Shown here: in pieces, positions 1 through 6,936 of the stretch
How the letters are laid out: every line of letters starts with the position of its first letter
Numbering within the stretch: the first letter of the stretch is position 1
Assembly: GCA_946478975.1 (NCBI GenBank)
Contig: CAMLEO010000051.1
Coordinates: 1 to 30,136 of the forward strand
Direction of reading: 5' to 3'
Length of the DNA: 30,136 nucleotides
Source: an uncultured Steroidobacter sp.
GTDB lineage: Bacteria; Pseudomonadota; Gammaproteobacteria; Steroidobacterales; Steroidobacteraceae
The notes under the pieces: generated by a model
Seen by the model: only the letters and a program-made list of their open reading frames with translations
What the model was told of the DNA's origin: nothing
The model's database searches: none
Made by a program: the position numbers and the translations under genes

Positions 1-35
1 GTCGGAATCGAGGCTTCGTACAACGGCACACTCAT
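1..35 (-). CDS. 5' end of a DUF1993-like gene (partial)
   Basis: Only the first 11 to 12 codons are inside the window; the gene runs off the left edge. The minus strand reads ATG at 35-33 and then MSVPLYEASIPT, which resembles the usual opening of DUF1993 proteins (MSLxMYxASVP-type). A GGGGAG ribosome binding site lies a few bases upstream, which supports this ATG. DUF1993 is a small helical family of unknown role. With so few residues visible the family call is tentative; the presence of a start is more secure than its identity. Confidence 0.5.
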   Translation of the reverse strand, partial: MSVPLYEASIP

Positions 36-212
36 GACGATCTCCCCTGGCCTTAAATGGCGCTTGATAGGCGAGGGCGATTATAGGAGCCGGTAACAAA
101 CCGGTCTCTGCGCGCATTGCGCTTTATTCAACGTTCTAAATCACTAGTCTCTTGCTTACGCGCACCTTGCCGGCGAGGACGAGCTCGATGACACGCTCGA
201 GAGGCGAGCGTG
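36..212. other. Intergenic region downstream of the zinc-ribbon gene
   Basis: No gene is supported here. It holds the leader of the DUF1993-like gene, a short CCGG-loop-CCGG hairpin near 92-106, and most of a perfect stem-loop at 188-216 described separately. I looked for a tRNA cloverleaf and saw none. Confidence 0.5.
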
Positions 213-216
213 TCAT
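188..216 (-). terminator. Perfect 12-bp stem-loop at the end of the zinc-ribbon gene
   Basis: Positions 188-199 and 205-216 are perfectly complementary (ATGACACGCTCG and its inverse) around a 5-base loop. The stop codon of the zinc-ribbon gene (213-215) sits inside the stem. There is no clear U-tract on either strand, so this may be an RNA-stabilising 3' hairpin or a weak intrinsic terminator rather than a classical one. Confidence 0.5.
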
Positions 217-563
217 TTCTCCGGCGGCTTATACACGTCAACCGACACCATGACGGTGCGGCCCTCGTTGGCGTTGAGCGCACCCACGCCGACGACTTTG
301 CGCGCCACTTCCTCGCCGCGATCGTTCCGCACCGAGACCACGACCGAGTATTCCCAAGCATCGCCTTCCGGCGGATGCCGGAAGGCACCTTCGACCCGCA
401 AGGCCGAGAACGTCGCCTGTGCGCGGCGCTCGGCAATGGCCTTGGGGTCGAAGCGCAGGTGATGCTGGCAAGCCGGGCAGACGCTCGCGCTTTCGAGAAT
501 CGTGGACTTACAGTGCGGGCAGATGCGCGTTTTGCCCGTGAGGGCCACGCGTCCCGTACTCAT
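213..563 (-). CDS. Small zinc-ribbon protein, bactofilin partner gene
   Basis: A 116-residue protein with an N-terminal zinc ribbon: C15-x2-C18 and C29-x2-C32, the CPxC knuckles expected to hold one zinc ion. The remainder (about residues 50-112) alternates hydrophobic residues like a small beta-sandwich (YSVVVSVRNDRGEEV, then RTVMVSVDVY). There is no signal peptide or membrane segment, so it is probably cytosolic. It starts 11 bases after the bactofilin stop, on the same strand and with no room for a separate promoter, so the two are almost certainly co-transcribed. The function is unknown; a role beside the bactofilin scaffold is inferred from position only. Confidence 0.8.
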   Translation of the reverse strand: MSTGRVALTGKTRICPHCKSTILESASVCPACQHHLRFDPKAIAERRAQATFSALRVEGAFRHPPEGDAWEYSVVVSVRNDRGEEVARKVVGVGALNANEGRTVMVSVDVYKPPEK

Positions 564-574
564 TCAGGCGCGTC

Positions 575-1042
575 CTACTTGCCGCCCTTCTCGTCCCAAC
601 CGAATTCCGCGCGACCGCGCATGCGAGAACCCGCCGCAACGGTGAGCGAGCCGGCCTTGAGGTCGCCGTTCAGCACGCCGGTCTGCAGCAGCTCGACGCG
701 AGTCGCGGCGTCGATGTTGCCTTCCAGCTCGCCGCTGATGATGACGGTGTTGGCGCGGACGCTGCCGGTGATCTTGGCGCCCTGCTCGATGGTCAGGTTG
801 CCCTGAACATGAATGTCGCCCTTGAAGTTGCCGGCGACGCGAACATTGCCGGAACCTTCGATCTTGCCCTCGATGGTGAGGCCGGCCGCGAGCACGGATT
901 CCTTGGCTTCGCCCATCGGAGCCGGGCGCGGCGCCGGCGCGCTGCGGGCAGGTTCGATGTTCGCGACGCTGGCCGCGGGCTTTTCCGGTGCCGGATCCGG
1001 GGTGTTCTGTTCCCTGCCGTATTGATCTTTCCACAAAGCCAT
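575..1042 (-). CDS. Bactofilin family cytoskeletal protein
   Basis: A 155-residue bactofilin (DUF583). The first ~48 residues are Pro/Ala-rich and disordered-looking; residues ~50-145 show the repeating short beta-strand pattern of the right-handed beta-helix (LTIEGKIEGSGNVRVAGNFKG, then ITGSVRANTVIISGELEGNI). Bactofilins polymerise without nucleotide into filaments that scaffold cell-wall enzymes and morphogenetic proteins at the membrane. The start is supported by an AGGAG motif about 6 bases upstream and a plausible sigma-70 promoter at 1082-1110. Many bactofilin genes sit next to an M23 peptidase; here the partner is a zinc-ribbon protein instead. The family call is firm; the exact morphological role cannot be read from sequence. 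Confidence 0.92.
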   Translation of the reverse strand: MALWKDQYGREQNTPDPAPEKPAASVANIEPARSAPAPRPAPMGEAKESVLAAGLTIEGKIEGSGNVRVAGNFKGDIHVQGNLTIEQGAKITGSVRANTVIISGELEGNIDAATRVELLQTGVLNGDLKAGSLTVAAGSRMRGRAEFGWDEKGGK

Positions 1043-1081
1043 GGCGGCTCTCCTAGACGTAACTGAATAACGAGCTGCGGT

Positions 1082-1110
1082 TAATTACACAGGCCGCGAA
1101 AACGTGTCAA
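1082..1110 (-). promoter_or_regulatory. Putative sigma-70 promoter of the bactofilin operon
   Basis: On the minus strand TTGACA (1110-1105) is followed after exactly 17 bases by TAATTA (1087-1082), about 40 bases before the bactofilin ATG. The -35 box is consensus and the spacing is ideal; the -10 box is only a partial match. Confidence 0.5.
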
Positions 1111-1250
1111 ACATTCCGACAAGAAGCGTCGCGGCCTGCCGACAAAGTCCGTGTCAGCGCAGTTCGTTCAGCGGACCGGTTCAGTTGCGGATTTTGCGGC
1201 GCAAAGAACGCGAACTGTGAATTTGTGCGCATTGGCCTACGGACATTGGC

Positions 1251-1433
1251 TCAGCAGCAGCGCGAAACGCCGGTCCACTTCTGCTGCTGTTGCCTCATAT
1301 AAAACGCACGCCGGCTCATCGGCGGCACATCCGCATGAACCGAGATGTGATGAGCCAGATATTTATCGTAGGCATCGTCCGTGGACAGCGAGCGGAGCAC
1401 GCTCCAAAACACGGCCAGCGATCTTGCGATCAT
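1251..1433 (-). CDS. ybdD: YbdD/YjiX family small protein (CstA-associated)
   Basis: A 60-residue protein of the YbdD/YjiX (DUF466) family, recognised from the SLSTDDAYDKYLAHH stretch and the C-terminal MSRRAFYMRQQQQKWTGVSRCC-type ending. In Escherichia coli the homologue is encoded directly behind CstA-type pyruvate transporters and is needed for their uptake activity. I chose the ATG at 1433-1431 because it overlaps the cstA stop codon (ATGA), the usual arrangement for translational coupling; the longer open frame upstream is only the antiparallel shadow inside cstA. It is likely the last gene of a phosphatase-cstA-ybdD transcript. Confidence 0.88.
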   Translation of the reverse strand: MIARSLAVFWSVLRSLSTDDAYDKYLAHHISVHADVPPMSRRAFYMRQQQQKWTGVSRCC

Positions 1434-3478
1434 GCGCTCTCCGGGCTCGCCTTTACGTAAGGCGCTTCGGAATTCGGCGGCACCGGCTTGCCCTGGACCG
1501 CGCGCAAGCTCATGCGCAGCATGTCCAGGATCACGACCCACAGGATCGCGGTCAGCAGCACAGCCAGCCCGGCGTCGAGGCGTTGGTTGAAGATGAGCTG
1601 CGGCGCCACCGCCGCTTGCTCTGGCTTCAGCACACCTGACGCGAGTTTATCGGCGAGCTGATTGGCAGCAGCCAGGAAGCCGATGCGCGGATCATCCGAG
1701 ACGAGTTTTTCCCACGACGCGGCCGTGGTCACGATCGCGAGCCACGCGAGTGGTGCGGCGGTCACCCATGAATATCGCAACTTGCCTCGTTTGATCAGGA
1801 TGCCGGTCGCGACCGACAGCGCGATGCCGGCGAGCAATTGATTCGCGATGCCGAACAGCGGCCAGAGAATATTGATGCCGCCGTTGGGGTCGACCACGCC
1901 GATGTATAGAAAATAACCCCAGCCGGCGACGATCAGGCCGCTGGCGATCAGCACCGACGGATACCACGAAGTTTCGCCCATCGGCTTCCATACATGGCTG
2001 AGCGCATCCTGCAGCATGAAGCGGCCGACGCGAGTGCCGGCATCGAGCGTGGTCAAGATGAACACGGCCTCGAACATGATCGCGAAGTGATACCAGAGCG
2101 CCAGCAGGCTCTCGCCGAACGCGCTGGAGAAGATGCTCGCCATGCCGACTGCGAGCGACGGCGCACCGCCGGTGCGAGCGAACAAGGTGGACTCGCCCAT
2201 CTCTTTGGCGAGGAATTGCATCTGCTCGACGGTCACTGGAAAGCCCCAGCTCGAAATCGTCGAGACCGCTGCGTCCGCCGTCGCGCCGACGACGCCGGGG
2301 CCGCTGTTGATGGCGAAGTACACGCCCGGTTCGAGCAGCGTCGCGGCGATCATCGCCATCACTGCCACCGCCGACTCCAGCATCATGCTGCCGTAGCCGA
2401 TCATCCGCACATCGGCTTCGTTGCCGATGAGTTTTGGCGTCGTGCCGCTGGCGACCAGCGCGTGAAAGCCCGAGATCGCGCCGCAGGCGATGGTGATGAA
2501 TACGAACGGAAATAGCGCGCCGCCGAAGATCGGCCCCGAGCCGTCGATGAACCTGGTGACCGCCGGCATGTGAATCTCCGGCCGCATGATCACGACCGCG
2601 ATCGCCAGCAGCAGGATGGTGCCGAGCTTCAGGAACGTCGACAGATAATCGCGAGGCGCGAGCAGCAGCCACACCGGCAGCACTGCGGCGATGAAGCCGT
2701 AAGCGATAACGAACGCTGCGAGCGGACGGCCGTCGAAATCGAACATTGCGCGCAGCGTCGGGTGCGAGTCGATCCAGCCGCCGCCGGCTACCGCAAACAG
2801 CAGCAGCGCGAGGCCGATCAACGATCCTTCCAGCACCCGGCCGGGCCGGATATTGCGCAGGTACAAGCCGATCAGCACCGCGATCGGAATGGTTGCGAAC
2901 ACCGTCGAGGTGGCCCACGGGCTGTGCTTCATCGCATTGACCACGACCAGCCCGAGCACCGCGATCAGAATGATCATGATGGTCAGCGTGCCGAGGATCG
3001 CTGCGAAACCGCCGAGCGGCCCGAGCTCATCGCGTGCCATCTGCCCGAGGCTGCGGCCATTGCGGCGCGTGGACATGAACAGGATCGTCATATCCTGAAC
3101 GCAGCCGCCGAGCACGCCGCCGATCAGGATCCAGATCGTTCCCGGCAAGTAACCGAACTGCGCCGCAAGCGTCGGTCCGATCAGCGGACCGGGGCCTGCG
3201 ATGGCGGCGAAGTGATGGCCGAACACGATCCAGCGATGTGTCGGCACGAAGTCGCGGCCATTGTTCAGCCGGATTGCCGGCGTCGCACGTGTGCCATCGA
3301 CGCTGAGCACCTCGGCGGCGATCCACGCGCTGTAAAAGCGATAGCCCAGGCTGTAGATGCAGACCGCCGCGACCACGATCCACATTGCATTGATGGTCTC
3401 GCCACGATGCAGGGCGATGCCGCCGATCGCAAACGCGCCGATGAGCGCCACCAGCATCCAGATCAGTTTCCGCGTCAT
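1430..3478 (-). CDS. cstA: Carbon starvation protein CstA family transporter
   Basis: A 682-residue polytopic inner-membrane protein with some 16-18 hydrophobic segments. Family hallmarks are visible: GHHFAAIAGPGPLIGPTLAA near residue 87, GGVLGGCVQDM after it, and SGFHALVASGTTPKLIGNE in the middle. CstA and its paralogue BtsT import pyruvate (peptide uptake was also proposed historically) and are typically induced on carbon limitation. The length is close to the enterobacterial proteins (~700), so it looks complete. It is followed by ybdD with an ATGA overlap and preceded by an exported histidine phosphatase 32 bases upstream. The ribosome binding site is weak (GGGCGG). Substrate preference between pyruvate and other small carboxylates is not determined. 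Confidence 0.93.
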   Translation of the reverse strand: MTRKLIWMLVALIGAFAIGGIALHRGETINAMWIVVAAVCIYSLGYRFYSAWIAAEVLSVDGTRATPAIRLNNGRDFVPTHRWIVFGHHFAAIAGPGPLIGPTLAAQFGYLPGTIWILIGGVLGGCVQDMTILFMSTRRNGRSLGQMARDELGPLGGFAAILGTLTIMIILIAVLGLVVVNAMKHSPWATSTVFATIPIAVLIGLYLRNIRPGRVLEGSLIGLALLLFAVAGGGWIDSHPTLRAMFDFDGRPLAAFVIAYGFIAAVLPVWLLLAPRDYLSTFLKLGTILLLAIAVVIMRPEIHMPAVTRFIDGSGPIFGGALFPFVFITIACGAISGFHALVASGTTPKLIGNEADVRMIGYGSMMLESAVAVMAMIAATLLEPGVYFAINSGPGVVGATADAAVSTISSWGFPVTVEQMQFLAKEMGESTLFARTGGAPSLAVGMASIFSSAFGESLLALWYHFAIMFEAVFILTTLDAGTRVGRFMLQDALSHVWKPMGETSWYPSVLIASGLIVAGWGYFLYIGVVDPNGGINILWPLFGIANQLLAGIALSVATGILIKRGKLRYSWVTAAPLAWLAIVTTAASWEKLVSDDPRIGFLAAANQLADKLASGVLKPEQAAVAPQLIFNQRLDAGLAVLLTAILWVVILDMLRMSLRAVQGKPVPPNSEAPYVKASPESA

Positions 3479-3510
3479 TGCGTTCGCCGCCCGATAGTTT
3501 CAAACGAGGA

Positions 3511-4239
3511 TCATTCGAACTGGGCGAGGCCCGCCCAGTCGATGCAGAACAAGCGGCTGTCGCGCAGCTCGGTCTTGATGATGCCGGTGTTCGGCAGCGG
3601 ATGACGCAAGGCGAAATCCGACGGCACATTGCTGGCCAGCACCGGCACCATATATCCGAGCGTTGCACCGTGCGAGACGATGATGATCACGCCGGAGTCC
3701 AGCGCGTGTCGGTTCATTACTTCCCGCACAAAAGGCAGGAAGCGGCGCTGCACGTCGGCGAAGCTCTCGCCGCCGCCGATGTGCGCATCCAGGTCCTTCT
3801 CCACGAACCACTTGTTCACCAGCTCCGTGTGCAGGGCCCGCGCCTCGTCGGGCGAGGCGGGCGGCGGACCGACATCGATCTCCACCGCTTCCGGCGCCAG
3901 CGATACAGTCTGGCCGCGATCGAACGCCAGCGCATCCGCAGTCTGAATGGCGCGCAGCCGAGTGCTGCTATAGATCTGCGTAATGGGCACGCCCTGCAGC
4001 GAAGCGACCAGCGCGCGGGCCTGCTCGATGCCTTTGCGAGTTAACGGATAACTCACACCGTCGTCGGGCTGAGCTTTCGGACCCGGCAGATTGATCTCGC
4101 TCTCCCCGTGGCGGATGAACCAGATCTGCAACGGCGCTGCGTCCGCTGCCAGGGTGGGCAGCGACGTGACGATTGCCAGTAAGCCTGCGAGGCCCAGGAA
4201 TGTGCGGCGGCCGAGCCGTGCATCAGGCGTGGTGGTCAT
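3511..4239 (-). CDS. Tat-exported histidine phosphatase (phosphoglycerate mutase-like)
   Basis: A 242-residue protein beginning with a twin-arginine signal: GRRTFLGLAGLLAIV at residues 10-24, with probable cleavage near LAADA. The mature part opens with the histidine-phosphatase signature IRHGE (R43, H44, G45, E46), where H44 would carry the phosphate; the second catalytic histidine is in IIIVSHGATLGYM. The family covers cofactor-dependent phosphoglycerate mutases and broad phosphatases; a periplasmic location argues for a phosphatase rather than a glycolytic mutase. The gene is 32 bases upstream of cstA on the same strand, so the two may share a transcript. Releasing a phosphate from an external metabolite before uptake is a possible but unproven role. 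Confidence 0.85.
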   Translation of the reverse strand: MTTTPDARLGRRTFLGLAGLLAIVTSLPTLAADAAPLQIWFIRHGESEINLPGPKAQPDDGVSYPLTRKGIEQARALVASLQGVPITQIYSSTRLRAIQTADALAFDRGQTVSLAPEAVEIDVGPPPASPDEARALHTELVNKWFVEKDLDAHIGGGESFADVQRRFLPFVREVMNRHALDSGVIIIVSHGATLGYMVPVLASNVPSDFALRHPLPNTGIIKTELRDSRLFCIDWAGLAQFE

Positions 4240-4384
4240 GAGTTGTAATTCTAATCATCCGTAACGAATGTGAGAATGTTTGGAGTGCGTTGACTACTTT
4301 TGTAGCAGCGAGCGGAGTATGCTCAGCCGCAATTCAATGAGCCTCACTTGATCCAACCAAGAATTCTCATCGAGGGAGATCGCG
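4240..4384. other. Divergent intergenic region
   Basis: This 145-base gap lies between the minus-strand phosphatase and the plus-strand VOC protein and must hold both promoters. I could not define a convincing -35/-10 pair. The plus-strand gene has a clear GAGGGAG ribosome binding site just before its ATG. Confidence 0.4.
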
Positions 4385-5641
4385 ATGGCAGATCAGAGTG
4401 TCCGTGGGCAATTCGTCTGGCACGAGCTGAAGACGCCGGACGCAAATGCCGCCCACGCGTTTTATGGGAAGGCGATCGGCTGGAAGAGCCAGCCCTGGGA
4501 AGAGGACTCCTCTTACGTCATGTTTGCCGCCAGGCGCGGGCCCATCGGTGCAACCGAGCCGGTTAACGGCGGCATGGCTCCGCATTGGGTGCCATACATC
4601 GGCACCGGCGATGTCGCAAAGACCGTAAAGCAGGCGCAGGAACTGGGCGCCACGCTGGTGGAGGACATCGACAGTCTCTCCAGCGGCAGCCGCTACGCGG
4701 TGCTTAAAGACCCGTTTGGCGCCACCTTCGGTGTGTATGAATCCGCCGAGGACTACGGCACCATCACGCCGCCGCAAGCCGGCGAGCACTCCTGGCACGA
4801 GTTGATGACCGGCGACTACCAAGCCGCGTTCGACTTCTACTCGTCGTTGTTTGGTTGGCAAAAAATGGAAGAACACGACATGGGCGAACAGGGCACATAC
4901 ATGATCTATGGTCTCGAAGGCCGCAAGCTGGGTGGGATGTTCAAACCGATGAATGGCGGTCCGGCGCCGTCCTGGCTGAGCTACGTGCAGGTCAAGGACG
5001 TGCACCAGGTGGCGCGCAAAGTGAAATCGGCCGGCGGTCAGGTGGTGAACGGCCCGATGGAAGTCCCGGGCGGCGATTGGATCGTGCAGGCGGTCGACCC
5101 GCAGGGCGCATTGTTCGCGGCGCACGCCACGGCGGCGCGCACGCTCGAAGCGCCGAAGCCGAAGAAACAGAAGAAGGTGAAGGCGGCCGCGGCGGAAACG
5201 CCGGCGCCGGTGGTCGAAGATCAGGAGACGCCGGCCGCGGAGGATGCACCTCCGGCGGACAAGGCGCCTGAAGAAAAGGCTCCGGCCAAGAAGGCGCCGC
5301 GCAAGAAAGCTCCGCCGAAAGAAGCTCCTGCGCAGGAAGCGCCTCCGGTCGAGGCACCGCCCGCCGACGAGGCTCCGGCCCAGGAAGCTCCGGCCAAGAA
5401 AGCCCCGGCTAAAAAGGCTCCTTCGAAGAAGGCTCCGGCGAAGAAGAAGTCTCCGCCGCCGGCCAAGAAGTCCAGCAAGATGCCTGCTAAGAAGAAGGCA
5501 GGTAAGAAGGCGGGCAAGAAAAAGGCCCCAGCGTCCAAAGGCGCGGGTGCCAAGAAGTCCGCCAAGAAAGCTAGCAAGAAGGTAAAGACGCGCTCGGGGG
5601 GATCGAAGAAAGCGGCCAAGCAGCCGCGTAAAAAGAAATAA
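4385..5641 (+). CDS. Double VOC-domain protein with histone-H1-like Lys/Ala/Pro tail
   Basis: A 418-residue protein in two parts. Residues ~8-119 and ~136-247 are tandem VOC (glyoxalase/bleomycin-resistance) modules: each starts with a WHEL motif, has an AFYxxxxGW-type helix and ends DPFGATFGVYE or DPQGALFAAH. From ~256 to the end comes a low-complexity tail, first mixed acidic and Pro/Ala (~270-295), then dense KAP, KKA and KKK repeats ending in PRKKK. Such tails occur in bacterial H1-like and AlgP-type proteins and bind nucleic acid without sequence specificity. VOC proteins of this layout are often called hydroxylase or glyoxalase-like without proven substrates. The open frame is continuous and the codon use is similar across the junction, so it looks like a genuine fusion. 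It stands alone, with a terminator-like hairpin downstream. Confidence 0.9.
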   Translation: MADQSVRGQFVWHELKTPDANAAHAFYGKAIGWKSQPWEEDSSYVMFAARRGPIGATEPVNGGMAPHWVPYIGTGDVAKTVKQAQELGATLVEDIDSLSSGSRYAVLKDPFGATFGVYESAEDYGTITPPQAGEHSWHELMTGDYQAAFDFYSSLFGWQKMEEHDMGEQGTYMIYGLEGRKLGGMFKPMNGGPAPSWLSYVQVKDVHQVARKVKSAGGQVVNGPMEVPGGDWIVQAVDPQGALFAAHATAARTLEAPKPKKQKKVKAAAAETPAPVVEDQETPAAEDAPPADKAPEEKAPAKKAPRKKAPPKEAPAQEAPPVEAPPADEAPAQEAPAKKAPAKKAPSKKAPAKKKSPPPAKKSSKMPAKKKAGKKAGKKKAPASKGAGAKKSAKKASKKVKTRSGGSKKAAKQPRKKK

Positions 5642-5664
5642 ATAATAATTAGCGGTATTGCCGC

Positions 5665-5688
5665 GGGGGTTGCCGAAAGGCAGCCCCC
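5665..5688. terminator. Bidirectional terminator-like hairpin between convergent genes
   Basis: A 10-bp stem (5665-5674 with 5679-5688, one G-U wobble) closed by a GAAA tetraloop and followed on the plus strand by CTTTC. It lies 24 bases after the VOC gene stop and 16 bases from the end of the convergent hydrolase gene, so it can serve both. On the minus strand the following sequence becomes A/T-rich (5640-5653). Confidence 0.65.
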
Positions 5689-5703
5689 CTTTCACTCGAG
5701 GGC

Positions 5704-6528
5704 TCAGCGCACTTCCACGCGCATCGAGCCGATGCCGACCACCCCGGCATCGATGATGTCTCCCGACACCACCGGTCCGATGCCGGTCGGCGTGCCGGTG
5801 AGAATGATGTCCCCCGGATACAGCGTGCAAAACGACGAGGCATATTCGATCAGCCTCGGCAGATCGTTGACCAGGTTGCGGGTATTGCCTCGCTGGCGGG
5901 GCTGATGATTCACCTGCAGCCACAGTCCGAGCGAGCCTGGATCGGCGACTTCATCGCGCGTCACCAGCCACGGCCCGAGCACCGAATAACCGTCGGGCGA
6001 TTTACGTAAGCCGCGGTCTTCGGATCCGCGCACTGTCATATCCAATGCCACCGTGTAACCGATGACGTGATCGAGCGCCCGCTCGCGCGTGACATTTCGG
6101 CACCAGGAGCCGATCACGGCCGCGAGCTCGACTTCGTGAATCACTTCACGATCGCGCATCGTGAGCTCGATGCCGTCGGACGGCCCGCCGACCGCGGTCG
6201 ACGCTTTGATGAACAAGCCGTCGCGCTCCAGCGTGTTCACCAGCAGCTCGGTGTTGCCCGGCTCCGAATAGTTCTTCGGCGCGCCGATGATCTTGCTCGG
6301 ATTGGCGACCGGGCTCTTGAGCGCGCAGTCGGCGAGGTGGCGCGATGTTCCCTCGTTGGCGAGCTGCTCGATCATGCCGCGCAGGCGGTCCAGGTTCGAG
6401 ATCAGCAGATCGCCCGGATCGAGCGGCCAGCGGACCGCGGGAATGGAGTCGAGGGCTGCGGTCACATCGACAATGCGGTCGCCGCGAAGCACTCCCAGCC
6501 TGTCGGTATCGAATCTACATAAGCGCAT
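5704..6528 (-). CDS. Fumarylacetoacetate hydrolase family protein
   Basis: A 274-residue member of the FAH superfamily. Features seen are KIIGAPKNYSEP, the metal-ligand region HEVELAAVIG, then VALDMTVRG and the C-terminal GDIILTGTPTGIGPV signature. Family members use a divalent metal to hydrolyse or decarboxylate 2-keto acids, for instance in catechol or homoprotocatechuate breakdown, or as oxaloacetate decarboxylases and acylpyruvases. No aromatic-degradation neighbours are present, so the substrate is open. The ATG at 6528-6526 lies within a 10-bp inverted repeat (6527-6577) shared with the divergent small gene, which could be an operator. Confidence 0.88.
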   Translation of the reverse strand: MRLCRFDTDRLGVLRGDRIVDVTAALDSIPAVRWPLDPGDLLISNLDRLRGMIEQLANEGTSRHLADCALKSPVANPSKIIGAPKNYSEPGNTELLVNTLERDGLFIKASTAVGGPSDGIELTMRDREVIHEVELAAVIGSWCRNVTRERALDHVIGYTVALDMTVRGSEDRGLRKSPDGYSVLGPWLVTRDEVADPGSLGLWLQVNHQPRQRGNTRNLVNDLPRLIEYASSFCTLYPGDIILTGTPTGIGPVVSGDIIDAGVVGIGSMRVEVR

Positions 6529-6577
6529 GCGCCGGCAGCTTTACCTACCGCGTTGGGCCGTGCAAGAGCCGGCGCAT
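6527..6577. promoter_or_regulatory. 10-bp perfect inverted repeat in a divergent promoter region
   Basis: ATGCGCCGGC at 6527-6536 is repeated in inverse at 6568-6577, with 31 bases between. The left arm covers the start codon of the hydrolase gene and sits within a further short palindrome (GCGCATGCGC, 6523-6532). It could be a paired operator for a repressor or a leader hairpin; GC-richness makes chance occurrence possible. Confidence 0.35.
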
Positions 6578-6635
6578 TCGTGTAGAAAGACGCCTCTCTC
6601 TTTTGCGGGCCTCGAGCTGCCAACAAGACATCATC

Positions 6636-6935
6636 ATGAAGACGGTACGCGGTAAAACCTTTGACGGGCAGCGCGTGGTGCTCGACGGCAAGTCGTTCGT
6701 GGAATGCCACTTCAAGGACACGAACCTGGTCATCGAAGGCAACGGCCTGTTCGAAATGCAAAACTGCAAGATCGAAGAGGACTGCCGCCTGGCTGTCGAA
6801 GGCCCCGGCCAGGTGTTGTTGCACACCCTGAAGATGATGCTGTACTCCGGCGGCTGGATGCAGCGAGTCGCCGAGAATGTGCTGCACGCCGTGAAGCAGC
6901 CGCCCAAGGCGCGCAAGAAAGCCTCCGGCACCTGA
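6636..6935 (+). CDS. Small conserved-looking protein of unknown function (beta-helix-like)
   Basis: A 99-residue protein starting at the ATG at 6636 (MKTVRGKTFDGQRVVLDGK). The first ~65 residues have short alternating strands (VVLDGKSFVECHFKDTNLVIEGNG, then MQNCKIEEDCRLAVEG) that resemble one or two coils of a pentapeptide-repeat-like beta-helix. The C-terminus is basic (PPKARKKASGT). There is no signal peptide. It is divergent from the hydrolase gene and convergent with the reductase gene, its stop only one base from the other stop. I do not recognise a named family; the function is unknown. Confidence 0.75.
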   Translation: MKTVRGKTFDGQRVVLDGKSFVECHFKDTNLVIEGNGLFEMQNCKIEEDCRLAVEGPGQVLLHTLKMMLYSGGWMQRVAENVLHAVKQPPKARKKASGT

Positions 6936-6936
6936 T

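Noticed and set aside
85..180. Possible tRNA or small RNA gene near the left edge
   Set aside because: No cloverleaf, no TTC-type T-loop and no CCA end could be built from the sequence.
2570..3604. 344-residue plus-strand frame opposite cstA
   Set aside because: The His/Arg/Asp/Gln-rich composition without domain features is typical of the antisense of membrane-protein codons; cstA is unmistakable on the other strand.
5244..5641. H1-like tail as a separate small histone-like gene
   Set aside because: It is in frame with the VOC domains and no internal start with a ribosome binding site precedes it; it is treated as part of the fusion.
4367..5923. Long Arg/Leu-rich antisense frame opposite the VOC/H1-tail gene
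   Set aside because: Its LLRRS-type repeats are the reverse complement of the Lys/Ala/Pro codons of the real tail.
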